This document shows positions 30,994 through 42,740 of a DNA stretch of 54,272 nucleotides, piece after piece (within the stretch, counting starts at the first letter, position 1; every line of letters begins with the position of its first letter). The notes below the pieces were generated by a model. The model saw only the letters and a program-made list of their open reading frames with translations. It did not search any database and was not told the origin of the DNA. Source of the stretch: Saprolegnia diclina VS20 (taxonomy: Eukaryota > Oomycota > Saprolegniomycetes > Saprolegniales > Saprolegniaceae); NCBI RefSeq assembly GCF_000281045.1, contig NW_008246090.1, positions 347,704 through 401,975 on the forward strand. Direction: 5' to 3'. A program made the position numbers and the translations under genes.

Positions 30994-31079
30994 ATTGGCT
31001 CTTTGCGTGCTGCTTCAATTGGTTGAATTGGTTGGCCATTGGCGCCATGTGATTGGTTGCTGCACTTTTGTAGCATTGG
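30994..31079 (+). promoter_or_regulatory. Cluster of six inverted CCAAT boxes
   Basis: ATTGG occurs at 30994, 31018, 31027, 31038, 31052 and 31075, all in the same orientation, ending 19 bases before the MRD1 ATG. CCAAT is the binding site of the NF-Y/HAP complex in eukaryotes. Regulation of MRD1 by it is inference. Confidence 0.55.
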
Positions 31080-31097
31080 CCATCAGACACAGCGAGC

Positions 31098-33750
31098 ATG
31101 AGCACCCGCCTCTTCGTGCAGAACCTGCCCATCTATGTGGACGATGAGAAGCTCCGGAAGCACTTTGCGGCCAACGGCGAAGTCACGGACGCGTGCGTCG
31201 TCAAGACCAAGGACGGCAAGTCGCGCCGCTTTGGCTTTGTCGGCTACAAGACTGAGGCGCAGACCGTGAAGGCGCAGGCTTTTTTTGACAAGACGTTCTT
31301 CGACACGACGCGGATCACTGTCAAGATTGCGCAGCCGCGCGAGTCGAGTGAGCTGGACCGGCCGTGGAGCAAGTACTCGAAGGGCAGCTCGCGCCACGCC
31401 GAAGAGACCAAGGCGCCGGAAGACGCGACGCTGCCAGAGGAACCCAAGAATGCAAATGAGACGCGGAAAAAGAAGGGCAAGAAGACGACAGGCGAGGACA
31501 GCGCGTTCGATGAGTTTGTCGAGACGATGCAGCCGCGATCGCAGACCAAGTTCTGGGCCAACGACGACGTCATGGCCGCGGGCGGGGCCGAGAGCCTCGA
31601 CAAGATCGCCGAAGGCTCGGACGATGGCGGCTCGGACGACGAGTACCAAGACCTGAGCAAGATCCACGACAAGATGAACGCGGACGAGGACAGCGACGGC
31701 GAGGACAATGAAGACGACTTTGACAAGTCGATTGCGCCGACGAAGAAGCCCATCTCGGATCTCGACTTTCTCAAGTCCAAGATGGTCAAGACCATCGCGA
31801 GTGATGACGAAGACGACGAGGACGAGGACGACAGTGACAATGATGGCAGTGACAATGACGGCGACAGTGACAATGACGGCGACAGTGAAGACCTGAATGA
31901 CGAAGACGACGACAAGACGACGAAAAAGACATCCAAGTCGGCGTCCTCGTCGTCGGCCAAGCCGTCCGAAGCGTCAAGTGACGTCGCGCCGTCGTCGCGG
32001 CTCTTTGTGCGCAACCTGCCGTACTCGGCGGTCGAAGAAGACTTGCAAGAGCTCTTTGCGGGCTACGGCACGATCACGGAGCTGCACATGCCGCTCGACG
32101 ACAGCAAGCGAACAAAAGGCTTTGGCTTCATCATGTTTGCGTCGCAAGCCGAAGCTACAGCCGCGCGCACGGCTTTGGACGGCAAGGCGTTTCAAGGCCG
32201 CCTCTTGCACATCCTCCCGGCCAAGGGCAAGCTCGAGCCCGAGGCGCTTGTCGATACGGCCAACCTCACGTACAAGCAGAAGAAGGAGATCGAGCGCAAG
32301 CAGCTCGCGGCGTCCAAGGTCGGCTGGAACGCGTCGTTCATCCGCGGTGACGCGACCGTCGACGCGCTCGCATCGCGCTTGAACGTCAAGAAGGGCGAGA
32401 TTCTCGACAAGGACGCTGGCAACATGGCCGTGCGCCTCGCCATTGGTGAGACGATGCTGCTGCAGGAGAACCAAGCGTTCTTCGAGCAAGAGGGCGTCGA
32501 CCTCCGCGTCATTGAAGGTGCGGCGGCCGCCAAGGGCAAGAAAGGACCGTCCATCGAGCGTAGCAACACGGTGTTGCTTGTCAAGAACCTGCCGTTCACG
32601 ACCGACGAGACGGCACTCGCGCAGCTCTTCCGCACGTACGGTGAGCTCAGCCGCTTTGTGCTGCCGCCATCCAAGACCATGGCGCTCATCGAGGTACATC
32701 ATGATGACATTCCAACGCAACTCAATTGTGTGCATGTAGTTTGTCGAAGCGTCCGAAGCCCGCAAGGCGTTCCGGTCGCTCGCCTACAAGAAGTTTCAGA
32801 CCATGCCGCTCTACTTGGAATGGGCGCCGGTCAAAGTCTTCAAGGGCGCGGCGACGATGAACTATGCCGAGAAGATCAAGGTACAAATGATACGCGCTCG
32901 GAGCTCGATTCCTCAAAGTGGGGTGTAGGCGCAAGCACAAGCGGCGGCCCCCGCGCTGCCCGATGTCGAAGCCGACAATGTGGCCGAGCTCGACAACACG
33001 CTGTGTGTCAAGAACCTCAACTTTAGCACTTCGGAGAAGAGCCTCCAGACTCTGTTTGAAAAGGTAATTTTGCGTTTCGTATTGAGATTGCACTTGCCAT
33101 ATGTGCAATCTCGCAGATGGGCACGGTGCGCAAGGCGACAATTGCTCGCAAGAAGGACCCGAAGACGCAAAAGCCGACGCTCTCGATGGGCTTTGGCTTT
33201 GTCGAGTATAGCACCGCGGCCGCCGCCAAGAAGGCGATGGCTGGCCTCCACGGCACGCTGCTCGACGGCCACGCGATCGACATCAAGCTCTCCAAGAAGC
33301 AGCTCGCGCCCGTCAAGAAGGCGACCGGCCCCAGCAAGAAGCCGAGCACCAAGGTCATTTGCCGCAACATTGCGTTCGAAGCGACGATCAAGGACATTCG
33401 CGAGCTCTTTGGTGCCTTTGGTCAGCTCAAGACCGTGCGCATGCCCAAGAAGTTTGACGGCAAGCACCGCGGTACGAACTCGATGTGCAAATGTGGTTTG
33501 GAGATTGAGATGATTGTTAGGGTTTGCCTTTATCGAGTTTCTCACGGAAGCCGAGGCCAAGAGCGCGTTTGCGTCCTTGGCGTCGTCGCACTTGTATGGC
33601 CGCCACTTGGTACTCGAGTGGGCCGACGACGCCGACGACATGGACACGTTGCGCGCCAAGGCGAGCCGTGACCTGGCGTCCATCGAGGACGGGCAGCGGG
33701 CCGCCAAGAAGCTCAAGAGCAAGGAAGTCGAAGACGACATGGATTTTTAA
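31098..33750 (+). CDS. MRD1: MRD1/RBM19, multiple RNA-binding domain protein
   Basis: Five exons, 31098-32693, 32740-32880, 32929-33063, 33117-33471 and 33521-33750, give 818 residues. Five RNA recognition motifs are seen at about residues 3-75 (RLFVQNLPIYV), 300-375 (RLFVRNLPYSA), 490-565 (VLLVKNLPFTT), 600-690 (TLCVKNLNFST; GFGFVEY) and 705-785 (KVICRNIAFEA; GFAFIEF). Between motifs 1 and 2 lies a long acidic disordered stretch. Five motifs and this order match yeast Mrd1; animal RBM19 has six. The protein acts in the nucleolus on the 35S pre-rRNA, needed for cleavage at sites A0-A2 and 40S subunit formation. The motif 3 and 5 coding parts are split by introns; intron 3 holds a perfect hairpin. 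Confidence 0.92.
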
Positions 33751-34240
33751 CTTTACTACACTACTAACCTATAACACTACCCCACTTCTCACGAGACTTT
33801 ATCCCAACTGATGATCGGTCGTGCGTCGCGCGAGGCGCTTGCATGTCCCAGCCTCCGACCGATCGCTAAAGGTTACAGCTCATTTCGCCTCCTGCCCTGC
33901 AAACCGACCGTGTCCCTTGCAGTCGACGCTGCCACGCGCCTCGTTCTCGTACCTTCGTCGGCCATCATCGCGGGTTCGCGGGCGGCGGACTGCTGGCCGC
34001 GTGCCATGCGCTAAGATCTTGGTTTTACGCCGCGCGTTATGATTGGCCAAAAAGCGACGCCGCCGAGCGCCCCATGTTCAAGGCAGTCTTTTTGTATGGG
34101 CAATGTATGGGCGATATTTAAATAAATTACCTTGGACTTTGTATAGCGAGGTATAAAAAGACGTTGTCCGGATAAGAAGCGTATCCCTGACTTTGACTGA
34201 GGCAAACCGCATTGGGCAGGAAGAGGCAGGCAGCAGCACG
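33751..34240. other. Intergenic: V-ATPase C promoter
   Basis: 490 bases. A CCAAT-type ATTGGCCA lies near 34043, and TATAAAAAG at 34152-34160 is 81 bases before the V-ATPase start. No gene recognised. Confidence 0.5.
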
Positions 34241-35821
34241 ATGAGTTACTTGGTCGTCGCCGTCCCCAACGAAGGCAACCGCTCGACCGACACGACCTTC
34301 AACGAGCTCAAGGCCGAGACCGGCTCCTCGAAGAACGACCTCGCTGGTAGGCGCGGCGTGGCGCGGCGAAGGACCAACTCTTGCTTCGTAGAATGCCACC
34401 GCTTTGATCTGCCCTCCGACTTGCTCGTGGGCACGCTCGACTCGCTCATGGTACGTCAACGCTATGGCGCGCCATAGCCTTATGCAATGCTAGACGCTCG
34501 GCGAAGACATGCACCGCATCGACATGTCGGTCGAAGCGGCTGTGCGCAAGATTGAGCGCCAGTTCCACGAACTCAACAAGGGCGGCGAGGCGTTGACCGT
34601 CGACGGCGGTACCTTGACCGCTTCGGCCGCATGCATGGCTCATAGCGTGGCGCTTTCTAGTCCCGGTCGAGCGCTACTTGAGCCATTTTTCGTGGGACGA
34701 GGCCAAGCACCCGCATCGCCGTCCGTTGTCGGAGATCGTCTCGATCATCCAGTCGGTGCGACTACCCCCTACGATACTGTGCTTGCTCATTATATATGTG
34801 TCTAGTCGATTGCTAAGATTGAAGACGAGCTCAAGCAGCTCAGCACGCGCTACACGGAGAAGAAGCAGCAGCTCGCGTTGCACCAAAAGAAGAAGAGGTA
34901 CGCCGCTCGCTCTTCATCAATGGCTGATGGCGCTCTCTGCGTCTGTAGCGGCAACCTCCTCGTCGCCAACCTCACGGACGTCTTGACGCCGGACGTGGTC
35001 AAGGCCACGGACTTTGTCAACACCGAGTACCTCCAGACGCTCGTCGTCGTCGTGCCCAAGAGCCAGGAGGAAGTCTGGCTCCGCGAGTACGAGGCGATCG
35101 GCAACGACATTGCCGAGTACGGCCCGAAGCAGTCGCGCGGTAGCCTCAAGGGCTCGCCCGTCGTGCCCGGCTCGTCGCGGTACCGTCCTCTGTGTCTTAG
35201 TATCAATGTCTCAACTGTTACTGCAGGAAGCTCGTGGAAGAAGGCGACTCGACCTTGTACACGGTCACGATCCTCAAGGGCCAGTACCAGAGCGGGTCGT
35301 TCGACAACGATGGCACGTTCGAGGCCGGCACGCTCCTCGATTACGTCGAGAAGTTCAAGCAGGCAGCGCGCGAGAAGCGGTTCCAAGCGCGCGACTTCAC
35401 CTACGACCCGACGGCGCATGCGACCAACGAGACGATGATCGCGGAGCTCGAGGTCGAGGTCAACCGCCTCTACACCGGTCTCCTTCGGTGGTGCAAGGCG
35501 CACTTTGGCGAGACCTTTATCGCATGGATGCATGTCAAGGCCGTCCGAACGTTCGTCGAAGCCGTCCTTCGCTACGGTCTTCCGGTGAACTTTACCGCCA
35601 TTCTCTACCGCGTACGCTGTGTGTGTTGTGTACAATATTGTCTTATATCGATTGTCTTGCTGTAGCTCAAGGCGGGCAAGGAGAAGAAGCTGCGAACGGT
35701 GCTCGAGAAGCGCTACGAGCATTTGCAGCCGTCGCAGTTTGCGTCGGTGGAAGAAGCGGCGAACGCGCAAGAGTACTTTGCGTACGTCTCCAACTCGTTC
35801 AGCCCGCTCGCGCTGGCGTAA
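34241..35821 (+). CDS. VMA5: V-type proton ATPase subunit C
   Basis: Eight exons: 34241-34346, 34392-34450, 34494-34608, 34661-34755, 34806-34897, 34949-35179, 35227-35611 and 35666-35821. The product is 412 residues, close to the usual 380-390. Diagnostic stretches are [53 protein letters not shown] and [19 protein letters not shown], and near the end [16 protein letters not shown] followed by a typical C-terminus ([13 protein letters not shown]). Subunit C is part of the V1 sector and bridges to the peripheral stalks; its release uncouples V1 from V0 and stops the pump. The pump acidifies vacuoles, endosomes and the contractile vacuole. Every intron is 43-54 bases. Confidence 0.93.
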
Positions 35822-35932
35822 GCCATTTGTTTACGAAACAAGACGCAGTTGTGTGCCCATATTGTCGTACGAACGACATACGATTATGTTTTTGGGTGTC
35901 GGTTGGGGTTGGGGTTAGAGAAGGATGGATAC

Positions 35933-38385
35933 TCAGAGACGGCTGCTCAACGCCGTCGCGCGCGGAAGACCAAAGACCGTCGCGAGCACGTCATCGAGGT
36001 CGCTCACGTACGTGATTGCGAGCCCGAGCTTCGGGCCCCACTCGTCCCCGTCCGCGCGATTGGCAGCGGGGAGGAGGACGCGGGCAATGCCTGCTCGCTT
36101 GGCGGCCTGCAGCTTTTGGGGCACTCCGCCGACAGGCAAGACGACACCGCGCAGTGTGATCTCGCCCGTCATGGCCATGTCCACCGGCACGAGCCGCTTT
36201 GTCACAACCTAGTACGATAGCAAACTGGTTGACCATCATCCATCAAGTTGATTTTACCGAAACGAGCGCCGAGACGATCGCAATGCCAGCCGACGGACCG
36301 TCTTTGGGGGTTGCACCGTGCGGGAAGTGAATGTGAAACTCGCCAATCGAGCGCAATGCCGTCGAGGACTCGAGGTAGACGCGCAGCCACGTGAGCGCGA
36401 GCTGCGCCGACTCCTTCATGACGTCGCCCAGCGCCCCCGTGAGCTGCAAGCCAATGCTGGATGCAGACGAAGACGATGAGGTTCGTGGCAAGGCCGTGGC
36501 TTCGACAAAGAGAATCGCGCCGCCCGACGGTGTCCACGCAAGCCCGGTGGCGACACCGTGGACGCCGGTGCGGAGAGCGACTTCGTCATGCACTGTGTCT
36601 GGTCCCAAGATGCCCGAGACAAAGTCGATCGAGAGACTCGACGGAAGCGGCTGTTGCTGCACGACGAGGACGGCCAAGTGGCGGCAAATGGCGCCCATCT
36701 AGAGGACGACGATATGTCAAGATGAGATGGCACATGTGAAGTACCTTGCGCTCGAGGTCGCGGACACCGGCTTCGCGCGTGTGGCTCTGAATCACAAACG
36801 ACAGCACGTCGTCGTCGAGCGCAAAGGCCTTGTCGGTGAGCCCGTGCTGTGTGAGCTGCCGCGGCCAAATGTACGTCGTAGCGATCGCCACTTTTTCCTC
36901 GAGCGTGTAGCCGTCCAGATGCAGGACCTCCATGCGGTCGAGCAGCGGTCGCGGAATCGTTTCAACCGAGTTGGCGGTCGCGACAAAGAGAATGCGGCTG
37001 AGATCGAAAGGCACGTTGGCGTAGTGGTCGGTGAACGCATGGTTTTGGTGCGGATCGAGCACCTCCAAGAGCGCGTGGCTCACACTCGAGGTCGACGCCG
37101 TCCGCGACGAGAGCTTGTCGATTTCATCCAAGACGACGAGCGCATGGGCACTCTGCGCCCGGCGCAGCGCCGAGAGAAGGCTCCCGGGCATCGCGCCGAC
37201 GTACGTCTTGCGGTGGCCGCGGACTTCGGTTTCGTCGGCCACCCCCCCGAGCGCGAGGCGTGCTAGCGGACGACCGGTGGCCGTGGCCATCGACTGCGCG
37301 AGCGACGTCTTGCCGACGCCCGGTGGCCCCACGAGGCAAAGGATGAGGCCTTTGCCAGCGTCCTGGAGCTGGCGCACGGCCATGAATTCCACGAGCCGCG
37401 TCTTGGCCTTGGTCATCCCGTAGTGATCGGCGTCCAGCGTCGCTTGGACCGTCGCCATGTCGAGCGCGGGCGGCGGCGGCGACGTCCACGGCAAGTCGAG
37501 CATGAACTCGAGGTAATTTTGAATCACGTGGTACTCGGGCTGCTGCGGGCTCATGCGCTTGAGCCTTGCCAGCTCCCGTGAGAGGACTTTGGCAGTCGCA
37601 GGGGCCAAGCTCGCGTCGAGCGCAGCCAGCTTCTTGGCCAAGCCGTCCATTTCGTCGCCATCCTCGTCGTTGCCACTGTGGTTGTTGTCTTCGCGGGCGT
37701 TGGTGAGAGAGGTGGGCGAAGCAGGGGTTTTGCGGAACAGAGTGAGCGCACGGCTATTCGAATTCGCGCCTTGGGCCATCGCGACGAGCAAGTCGAGCCG
37801 CGTGCCAATGTCGGCTTCATCGAGAAGTGCTTGCTTTTGTTGCAGCGAGCCTTGGACATGGGCCGAGAGCATGTCAATCCACGCGCTGATCTTGGCGAGC
37901 GCGCGGTCGTCGTCGTCCGAGAGCCGAGGCAACTGCATGCGCTTCGAGACAGCAAACGTAGCAGTCACGTGCTTGATGAGGTCGCGCAGTGGCCGGACAT
38001 CGCCGTTGGTGTCGTACGTGTCGTCGACCTTGTCGAGCGTTGCGAGGATGAACGGTGCCGTCTGGTGCGTCTCGGCAATACGAATGCGCGAGAGTCCGTG
38101 GAGGAGCATCGAGTACTCGTACTCGTGCGCGTTCTTGCGGAAGGTGCGCGCGCGCTGGAGCTGCACGACGCGCGCCAACGTGCCCGTGGCGCCAAGCGTG
38201 TCAGCGTGCTCGGTGAAGACGCCGACGTGGACGGGCGCGATGGCCGCCGCTTCGAGCGACGCATGGAACGACTTCCAGAGCGTCTCCTGCACGAGGCGCA
38301 GGCTGCTCTCGCGGCCCACCGACACGCGCAGGTACGCGCCCGGGAAGAGCACCGCGTCCCGGATCGCCAAGACCGGCGCCGCCAT
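35933..38385 (-). CDS. LONP2: Peroxisomal Lon protease (LON2/LONP2 type)
   Basis: Three exons, 38385-36745, 36698-36258 and 36208-35933, give 785 residues. Order: N-terminal Lon domain ([20 protein letters not shown]), coiled linker, AAA+ domain with Walker [10 protein letters not shown] near residue 350 and Walker B LVVLDEID near 415, then the protease domain with catalytic S683 in DGPSAG and K726 in GGVPQKL. The 43-residue Ser-Lys spacing equals that of bacterial Lon. The usual KEK lysine pair is reduced to one lysine. The last three residues are SRL, a peroxisomal targeting signal type 1, which together with the short N-terminus points to peroxisomes rather than mitochondria. The frame is open upstream to 38679, but [10 protein letters not shown] is the natural start. 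Confidence 0.9.
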
Positions 38386-39135
38386 GATGATCGAGATCGT
38401 TTGGAAATGCCACCCAGGCGGTAAACAAAAGCATCCGCATAACAGTTTATCCGAACGCGCAGGATCGGCTTTCGAGAACCATCGTGCCACGTCCAGCACC
38501 CAAGCGCCCTTGACCATGCACCCTTGACGAGACGCGAGCTGGAAGGCGCGCTTGCATATACAAGTGAGCAAGAGTGCGTCGGTGTCTGTCTCTTGGGCTC
38601 GCTGCGCTGTCGCCACGTTCACAGCAAGCACCAGAACTGAGGGAATGACAGAAAGGGACAAACTCCTAACCCAGCTCATTTAGACCATACTACAATTGTA
38701 CATTGTACGGGATGGAAGGGTCGATCGGTGCTCCAACGCACGTCGTGGTTGATGGGCGGAGGACTGTGTCTTGGGCTGGACGCGTGGCACGCTCACGGCA
38801 GCGGATTCATTTGTCCAGCCAATCAAGGTCTAAACTAGTTGCAAAACCTACGTGGCGAGCTAAGAACTTGGAAATAGCTATTGTAATATTCATTGCCCTA
38901 GTAACAACTAGATTCCGAAAGGTTTCTTCGATAAATTTCTTACAATTTCTCGGGAATCCCTCACCTTCGCAAGAAGGTGTCCTTCGGTCATTGCACTTTG
39001 TTTTTCGTTCATTGCACTTTGGCTCCCTCGACGACAACACTTGTGCTCCAGTCAGCACTGTCCCCACCCCAGCTGGGCACACAAGAAAGCTCCCTTCAAG
39101 TAAATCCACAAATATTCAAGAGGTATCGTCTCGCT
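38386..39135. other. Intergenic with small hairpin and short direct repeat
   Basis: 750 bases upstream of Lon and downstream of the glucanase. A perfect stem CACCTTC-GCAA-GAAGGTG lies at 38962-38979. The 13-mer TCATTGCACTTTG occurs twice (38988 and 39009). No gene recognised. Confidence 0.55.
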
Positions 39136-41204
39136 CTACGAGCTCTGGACAGCCGCGTAGCCACCCGTGAGGGCCGGGAACGAGATCCACTCGAGTTGGA
39201 GCGCCTGTGCCCACATGGCGGGGTCGCCCATTGCATAGCATGTATTGAGGTGCGGTGGGCCGTACACGTCGAGGCAGTAGCCTGCGTGCCCCATATGCTG
39301 GAGCTGGCGCGTTTGCGGGTTGTAGCGCCAGAGCTGGTTGACGTTGCCGGGTACGCACTCGTAGAGGTGGACGGCACCGCCGACCTTGGCCTCGTACGCG
39401 TCGAGGCACTGACCGCTACCTTGGTTCATGACCGTGTAGTCGAGGTGGTTGAATAGCCAGAGCTGCGACGTGTCCCGCGCCAAAGGCGACTGAAAGGTCA
39501 GTCCTGCTGTGAGCACGAGCGACGCCAATGACGCAATGCGTAGCCGAGCGACTTCGATGCCAAGCGTGAAGAACTGGGCCGTACTCGCCGTGTCGCAAGC
39601 AACAAGCCGCCGGTTACCGACCAAGTCCGTGTTGATCGCCGCGTCCACGAGCGCCAGACAGAGTCCTTTGTTTACAAGTTGGTGGTTGACGAGCTGCCAC
39701 TTTTGGTTGGCATTGCTGCCGTCGCAGCTGTAGCCATGGATGACGTTGCGCTGGAGACCATTGTCAAAGTACGCGTCGAGGCAGTTGCCATTTGTGAGCG
39801 ACTGCAGCTGCTGCGTGCTCGGGTTGTAGCTCCAGCGCTCAGCGACCAGCGGCCCCATGGCCGCAATCCACGCGGGATCGGCAGCTAGACTTTGCGTCTG
39901 CGTCAGCAGGCTGAGTCCGACGCCGTTCGACTGCAGGACACTGAGCGGCGGCGACGACCCGACCGCATTCTACACACCATGTTATGAGCAAACATGTCCA
40001 TGGTCCACGTCGATAATACCGCGGCCGTGCGCACAATCGGGTACTGCATGCGGCGCAAGAGGTCTCGGAGCGACCACTTGTTCCCATTCCCGTCGCCGTC
40101 CGCCCGCCACGTCCAGTACGCCCACCCGCCTTGGGCTGCGTTCATGACCGGCACGAGCTGGCGCCGAAACGACGCTAATGCATCAGGATTCGAGAACGTG
40201 CTGGCTGGCGTCACGATGCTCCACTCGCCAAAGTAGAGCGGGTGGCCGCGCCAGTTGGCAATGTTGTTGGCGATACTGTTGATGCCTTGGTTGAGCAACA
40301 TCGCCTCCGAGTAGCTCTCGTAGCCCCAAATCAGGTACGGGTGCCACTCGATCCACACGTTTTGCATCGTCTTGCCAAAGTCGCCCATGGCGTCGCCGTT
40401 GCCGGCATACTGGTTGTACAGCCGCGGCATCATGGTGAGGATGCAGTCCGAGACGGACCGGACGTCGTTGTACGACGCCATGTAGTACGAGAAGAGCACG
40501 TTCGAGTTCATTTGCCCGTCCGGCTCGTTCAGCAGCCCGACGCCGAGGAACGCCGGCTCGTTCTTGTACCGGTCCACGAGGAAGAGCACAAGATCGCGCG
40601 TCACCTTGACGTTGATTGGGTCGTTGGGCCAGTCGACTTTGCCTTTGACAACCGCGGCACTGTGGTCGTTGCCGTTCTGGGACCCTGGCGCGCCGTGGAT
40701 GCTGATGAGGACCGCGACGTCTGCCGCGCGCGCCCACTGCTGAATGAGCATGTCGAGGTACTTGAGGCCACCTGGCGCAAAGACCGAGCACTAGTCATAT
40801 GAGCGCTCCCATCGGTACAGGAGGCAGCGAACCTGCTGGAAGAGGGCGCCGGTGAGCATACCGCAGCCGCGAATCCAATACCCGACTGGCACGCGCACCG
40901 TGTTGAGGCCTGCCGCACCGACCTGCGCAATGTCGGCTTGCGTAATGAACGACCGCCGATGGCTCTCAAAGGCTGCGTCCCCCGCGCTGTGGCCAAGGAC
41001 ACTCATCGCGTGGTACTCGCCCTGCGCCGCTCTGTCGGCTGGCACGCCGTTCCAGATGCTCGACGACGTCGTCATCCAGTACTCGGCGACGAGCCAGCCG
41101 CCGAGGTTGACGCCGCGGCTGGGCACGCGCCCAGCGCGAATGTCTCCCTGGACGTGCCCATCGGCGCCTATGGCAGCAGCCAGCACGAGCGCGACGACTC
41201 GCAT
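39136..41204 (-). CDS. Secreted GH5 glucanase with ricin-type lectin tail
   Basis: Three exons, 41204-40833, 40790-40020 and 39969-39136, give 658 residues. A short signal peptide (MRVVALVLAAAIGADG) is followed by a glycoside hydrolase family 5 barrel of the exo-1,3-beta-glucanase kind (RGVNLGGWLVAEYWM, LNTVRVPVGYW, HGAPGSQNG). The acid/base glutamate is E213 in GLLNEPDG and the nucleophile E313 in LYFGEWS. The last 230 residues are a beta-trefoil lectin with QxW-type repeats (NQKWQL, SQLWLF, NQLWRY) and paired cysteines, as in CBM13. Beta-1,3-glucan is the main oomycete wall polymer, so wall remodelling or digestion of other walls is likely; the exact substrate is inference. Confidence 0.88.
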
Positions 41205-41337
41205 TGCGCAAAAGCTCAAGTGGGTCGGTTGGCATCGTTCGAGGCGCCACGTCAATTCTCCGTCGCTGCGTTGACGCGTTGATACGCATCGTGGGCGAGA
41301 AGAACGCGCAAAGAATATTCTTCCTATTGGCGGTTGC

Positions 41338-42446
41338 TTACGCCGTCGACACTTCGTAGAGCTGCAGCAGCGCGTCGTCGCCGCCCGAGACGAGGCGGGA
41401 GCCTGTCTCGTTGTACGCGACGCTCCACACTTGGTCCGTGTGGCACTCGAAGGTGTAGAGGCAGCTCTTGGCCGCGAGGTCCCAGATCTTGACCTTGCGG
41501 TCGCCGCCGCTAATGCGCAGTCGCAAGATGAGTCTCGAATCTTTCATCTCAGACGACAAAAACGATATACCCAGTCGCAAAGTGCTTGCCATCGGGACTG
41601 CAAGCGACGCCGAGGACCCACGAAATGTGGCCAGCGACCGACGCGACCATGCTGCTGTGGGCGCTAGCAAGGGCGTGTGAGACGTCATGTTGACCGATGG
41701 AAGACGGCTCGTACACATCGTAAATATTGACGTGCATGTCGTCCGAGGCGGCGAGGAGGAAGCTGCCGTCGGGGCTGTACGCGATCGAGCGCACGGGCTT
41801 GGTCCGATCTACAAGCGCCATGAGCCCGAGCGTGTACATGTCATCGAATCTGACCTTGGTACGCTTGCAGCTGCTTGCCCGACTCGACGTCGTAGATGGC
41901 CACGAGGCCATCAAAGGTCGAGCACGCCAAGTGCTTGCCGTCGGGCGAGTAGGCGACCGAGAGCACAAATTTGCCCTTGGCATCGGACGACGACGACGCT
42001 TTCGCGGGCTTTTCTTCTTCGACGACAATCGACTGCACGACCTTTTCGTCCGCGACGTTGATGATGTTGATCTTGCCCTGCTGCGAGCCCGTCGCGACGA
42101 ACGCACCGTCCGGCGAGTAGGCGACCTGCCACGTTTCGCCAGCGCCCGTGTCGATGGTCTTTTCAATGCCACCCGTCTCGAGGTTGAGGATGCGCACTTG
42201 GCAGTCGAGCGACGACGTGGCGGCGCGACGGCCGTCCTTGGTCGCGGCGACGCCGAGCGTGCCCAGCACGTGGCCCGGGAACTGCTTGACGACCGGCAAG
42301 ATCGCATTGTCCTCGGTGCTGCTGGCGTCCCAGCTCTTGACGACCTCGTCGACGGACCCGCTCAGAATCTGGTTGCGGCTCGTCCAGACCGTGCTCCAGA
42401 TGCCATCGTTGTGCGCCGAGCTGACCTTGGCGGATGCTCGGTACAT
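41338..42446 (-). CDS. WDR61: WD-repeat protein WDR61/SKI8
   Basis: Three exons, 42446-41855, 41808-41571 and 41509-41338, give 333 residues. Seven WD repeats fill the protein, starting [15 protein letters not shown] and ending [20 protein letters not shown] with YEVSTA at the C-terminus. The segments [37 protein letters not shown] and [20 protein letters not shown] match WDR61. This beta-propeller is shared by two complexes: cytoplasmic SKI, which feeds RNA to the exosome, and nuclear PAF1, which travels with RNA polymerase II. An insertion of acidic and lysine residues ([17 protein letters not shown]) sits between repeats 3 and 4. The ATG at 42446 is the first in frame; the 294-base region to the next gene is a shared divergent promoter. 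Confidence 0.88.
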
Positions 42447-42740
42447 GGTCGCCACAAACCGAATTTGTATTTTCGGAAATAGTGTTCAGACAGGCGGCGT
42501 TTCACGATAAATAGTATTCTTTAATGGCCACAAGAAGCGGACATGGCCCCTATCGAGCCAAGCGCTACTCGATGCACACGCCGCACGCACACACGATTGC
42601 GCAAAGGGTGACAGTATCATCCATGCTCTGCGCCGTGCGACGAGCAACGGGCCACGAGATGCCTCGATCTTAGTACACTATTTCGAGGTGTTGGGCGTTG
42701 TATCCGGATGATCCCGCCGATTGAGATTGCAGTTTGGACG

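Larger units (their letters stand above)
29914..31097. other. Intergenic with satellite and CCAAT array
   Basis: 1.2 kb. It holds a small proline-rich open frame (30524-30625), the 27-bp tandem repeat and the CCAAT array listed separately, and an inverted repeat (TATCCGGC at 30346-30353 with GCCGGATA at 30359-30366). Confidence 0.6.
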
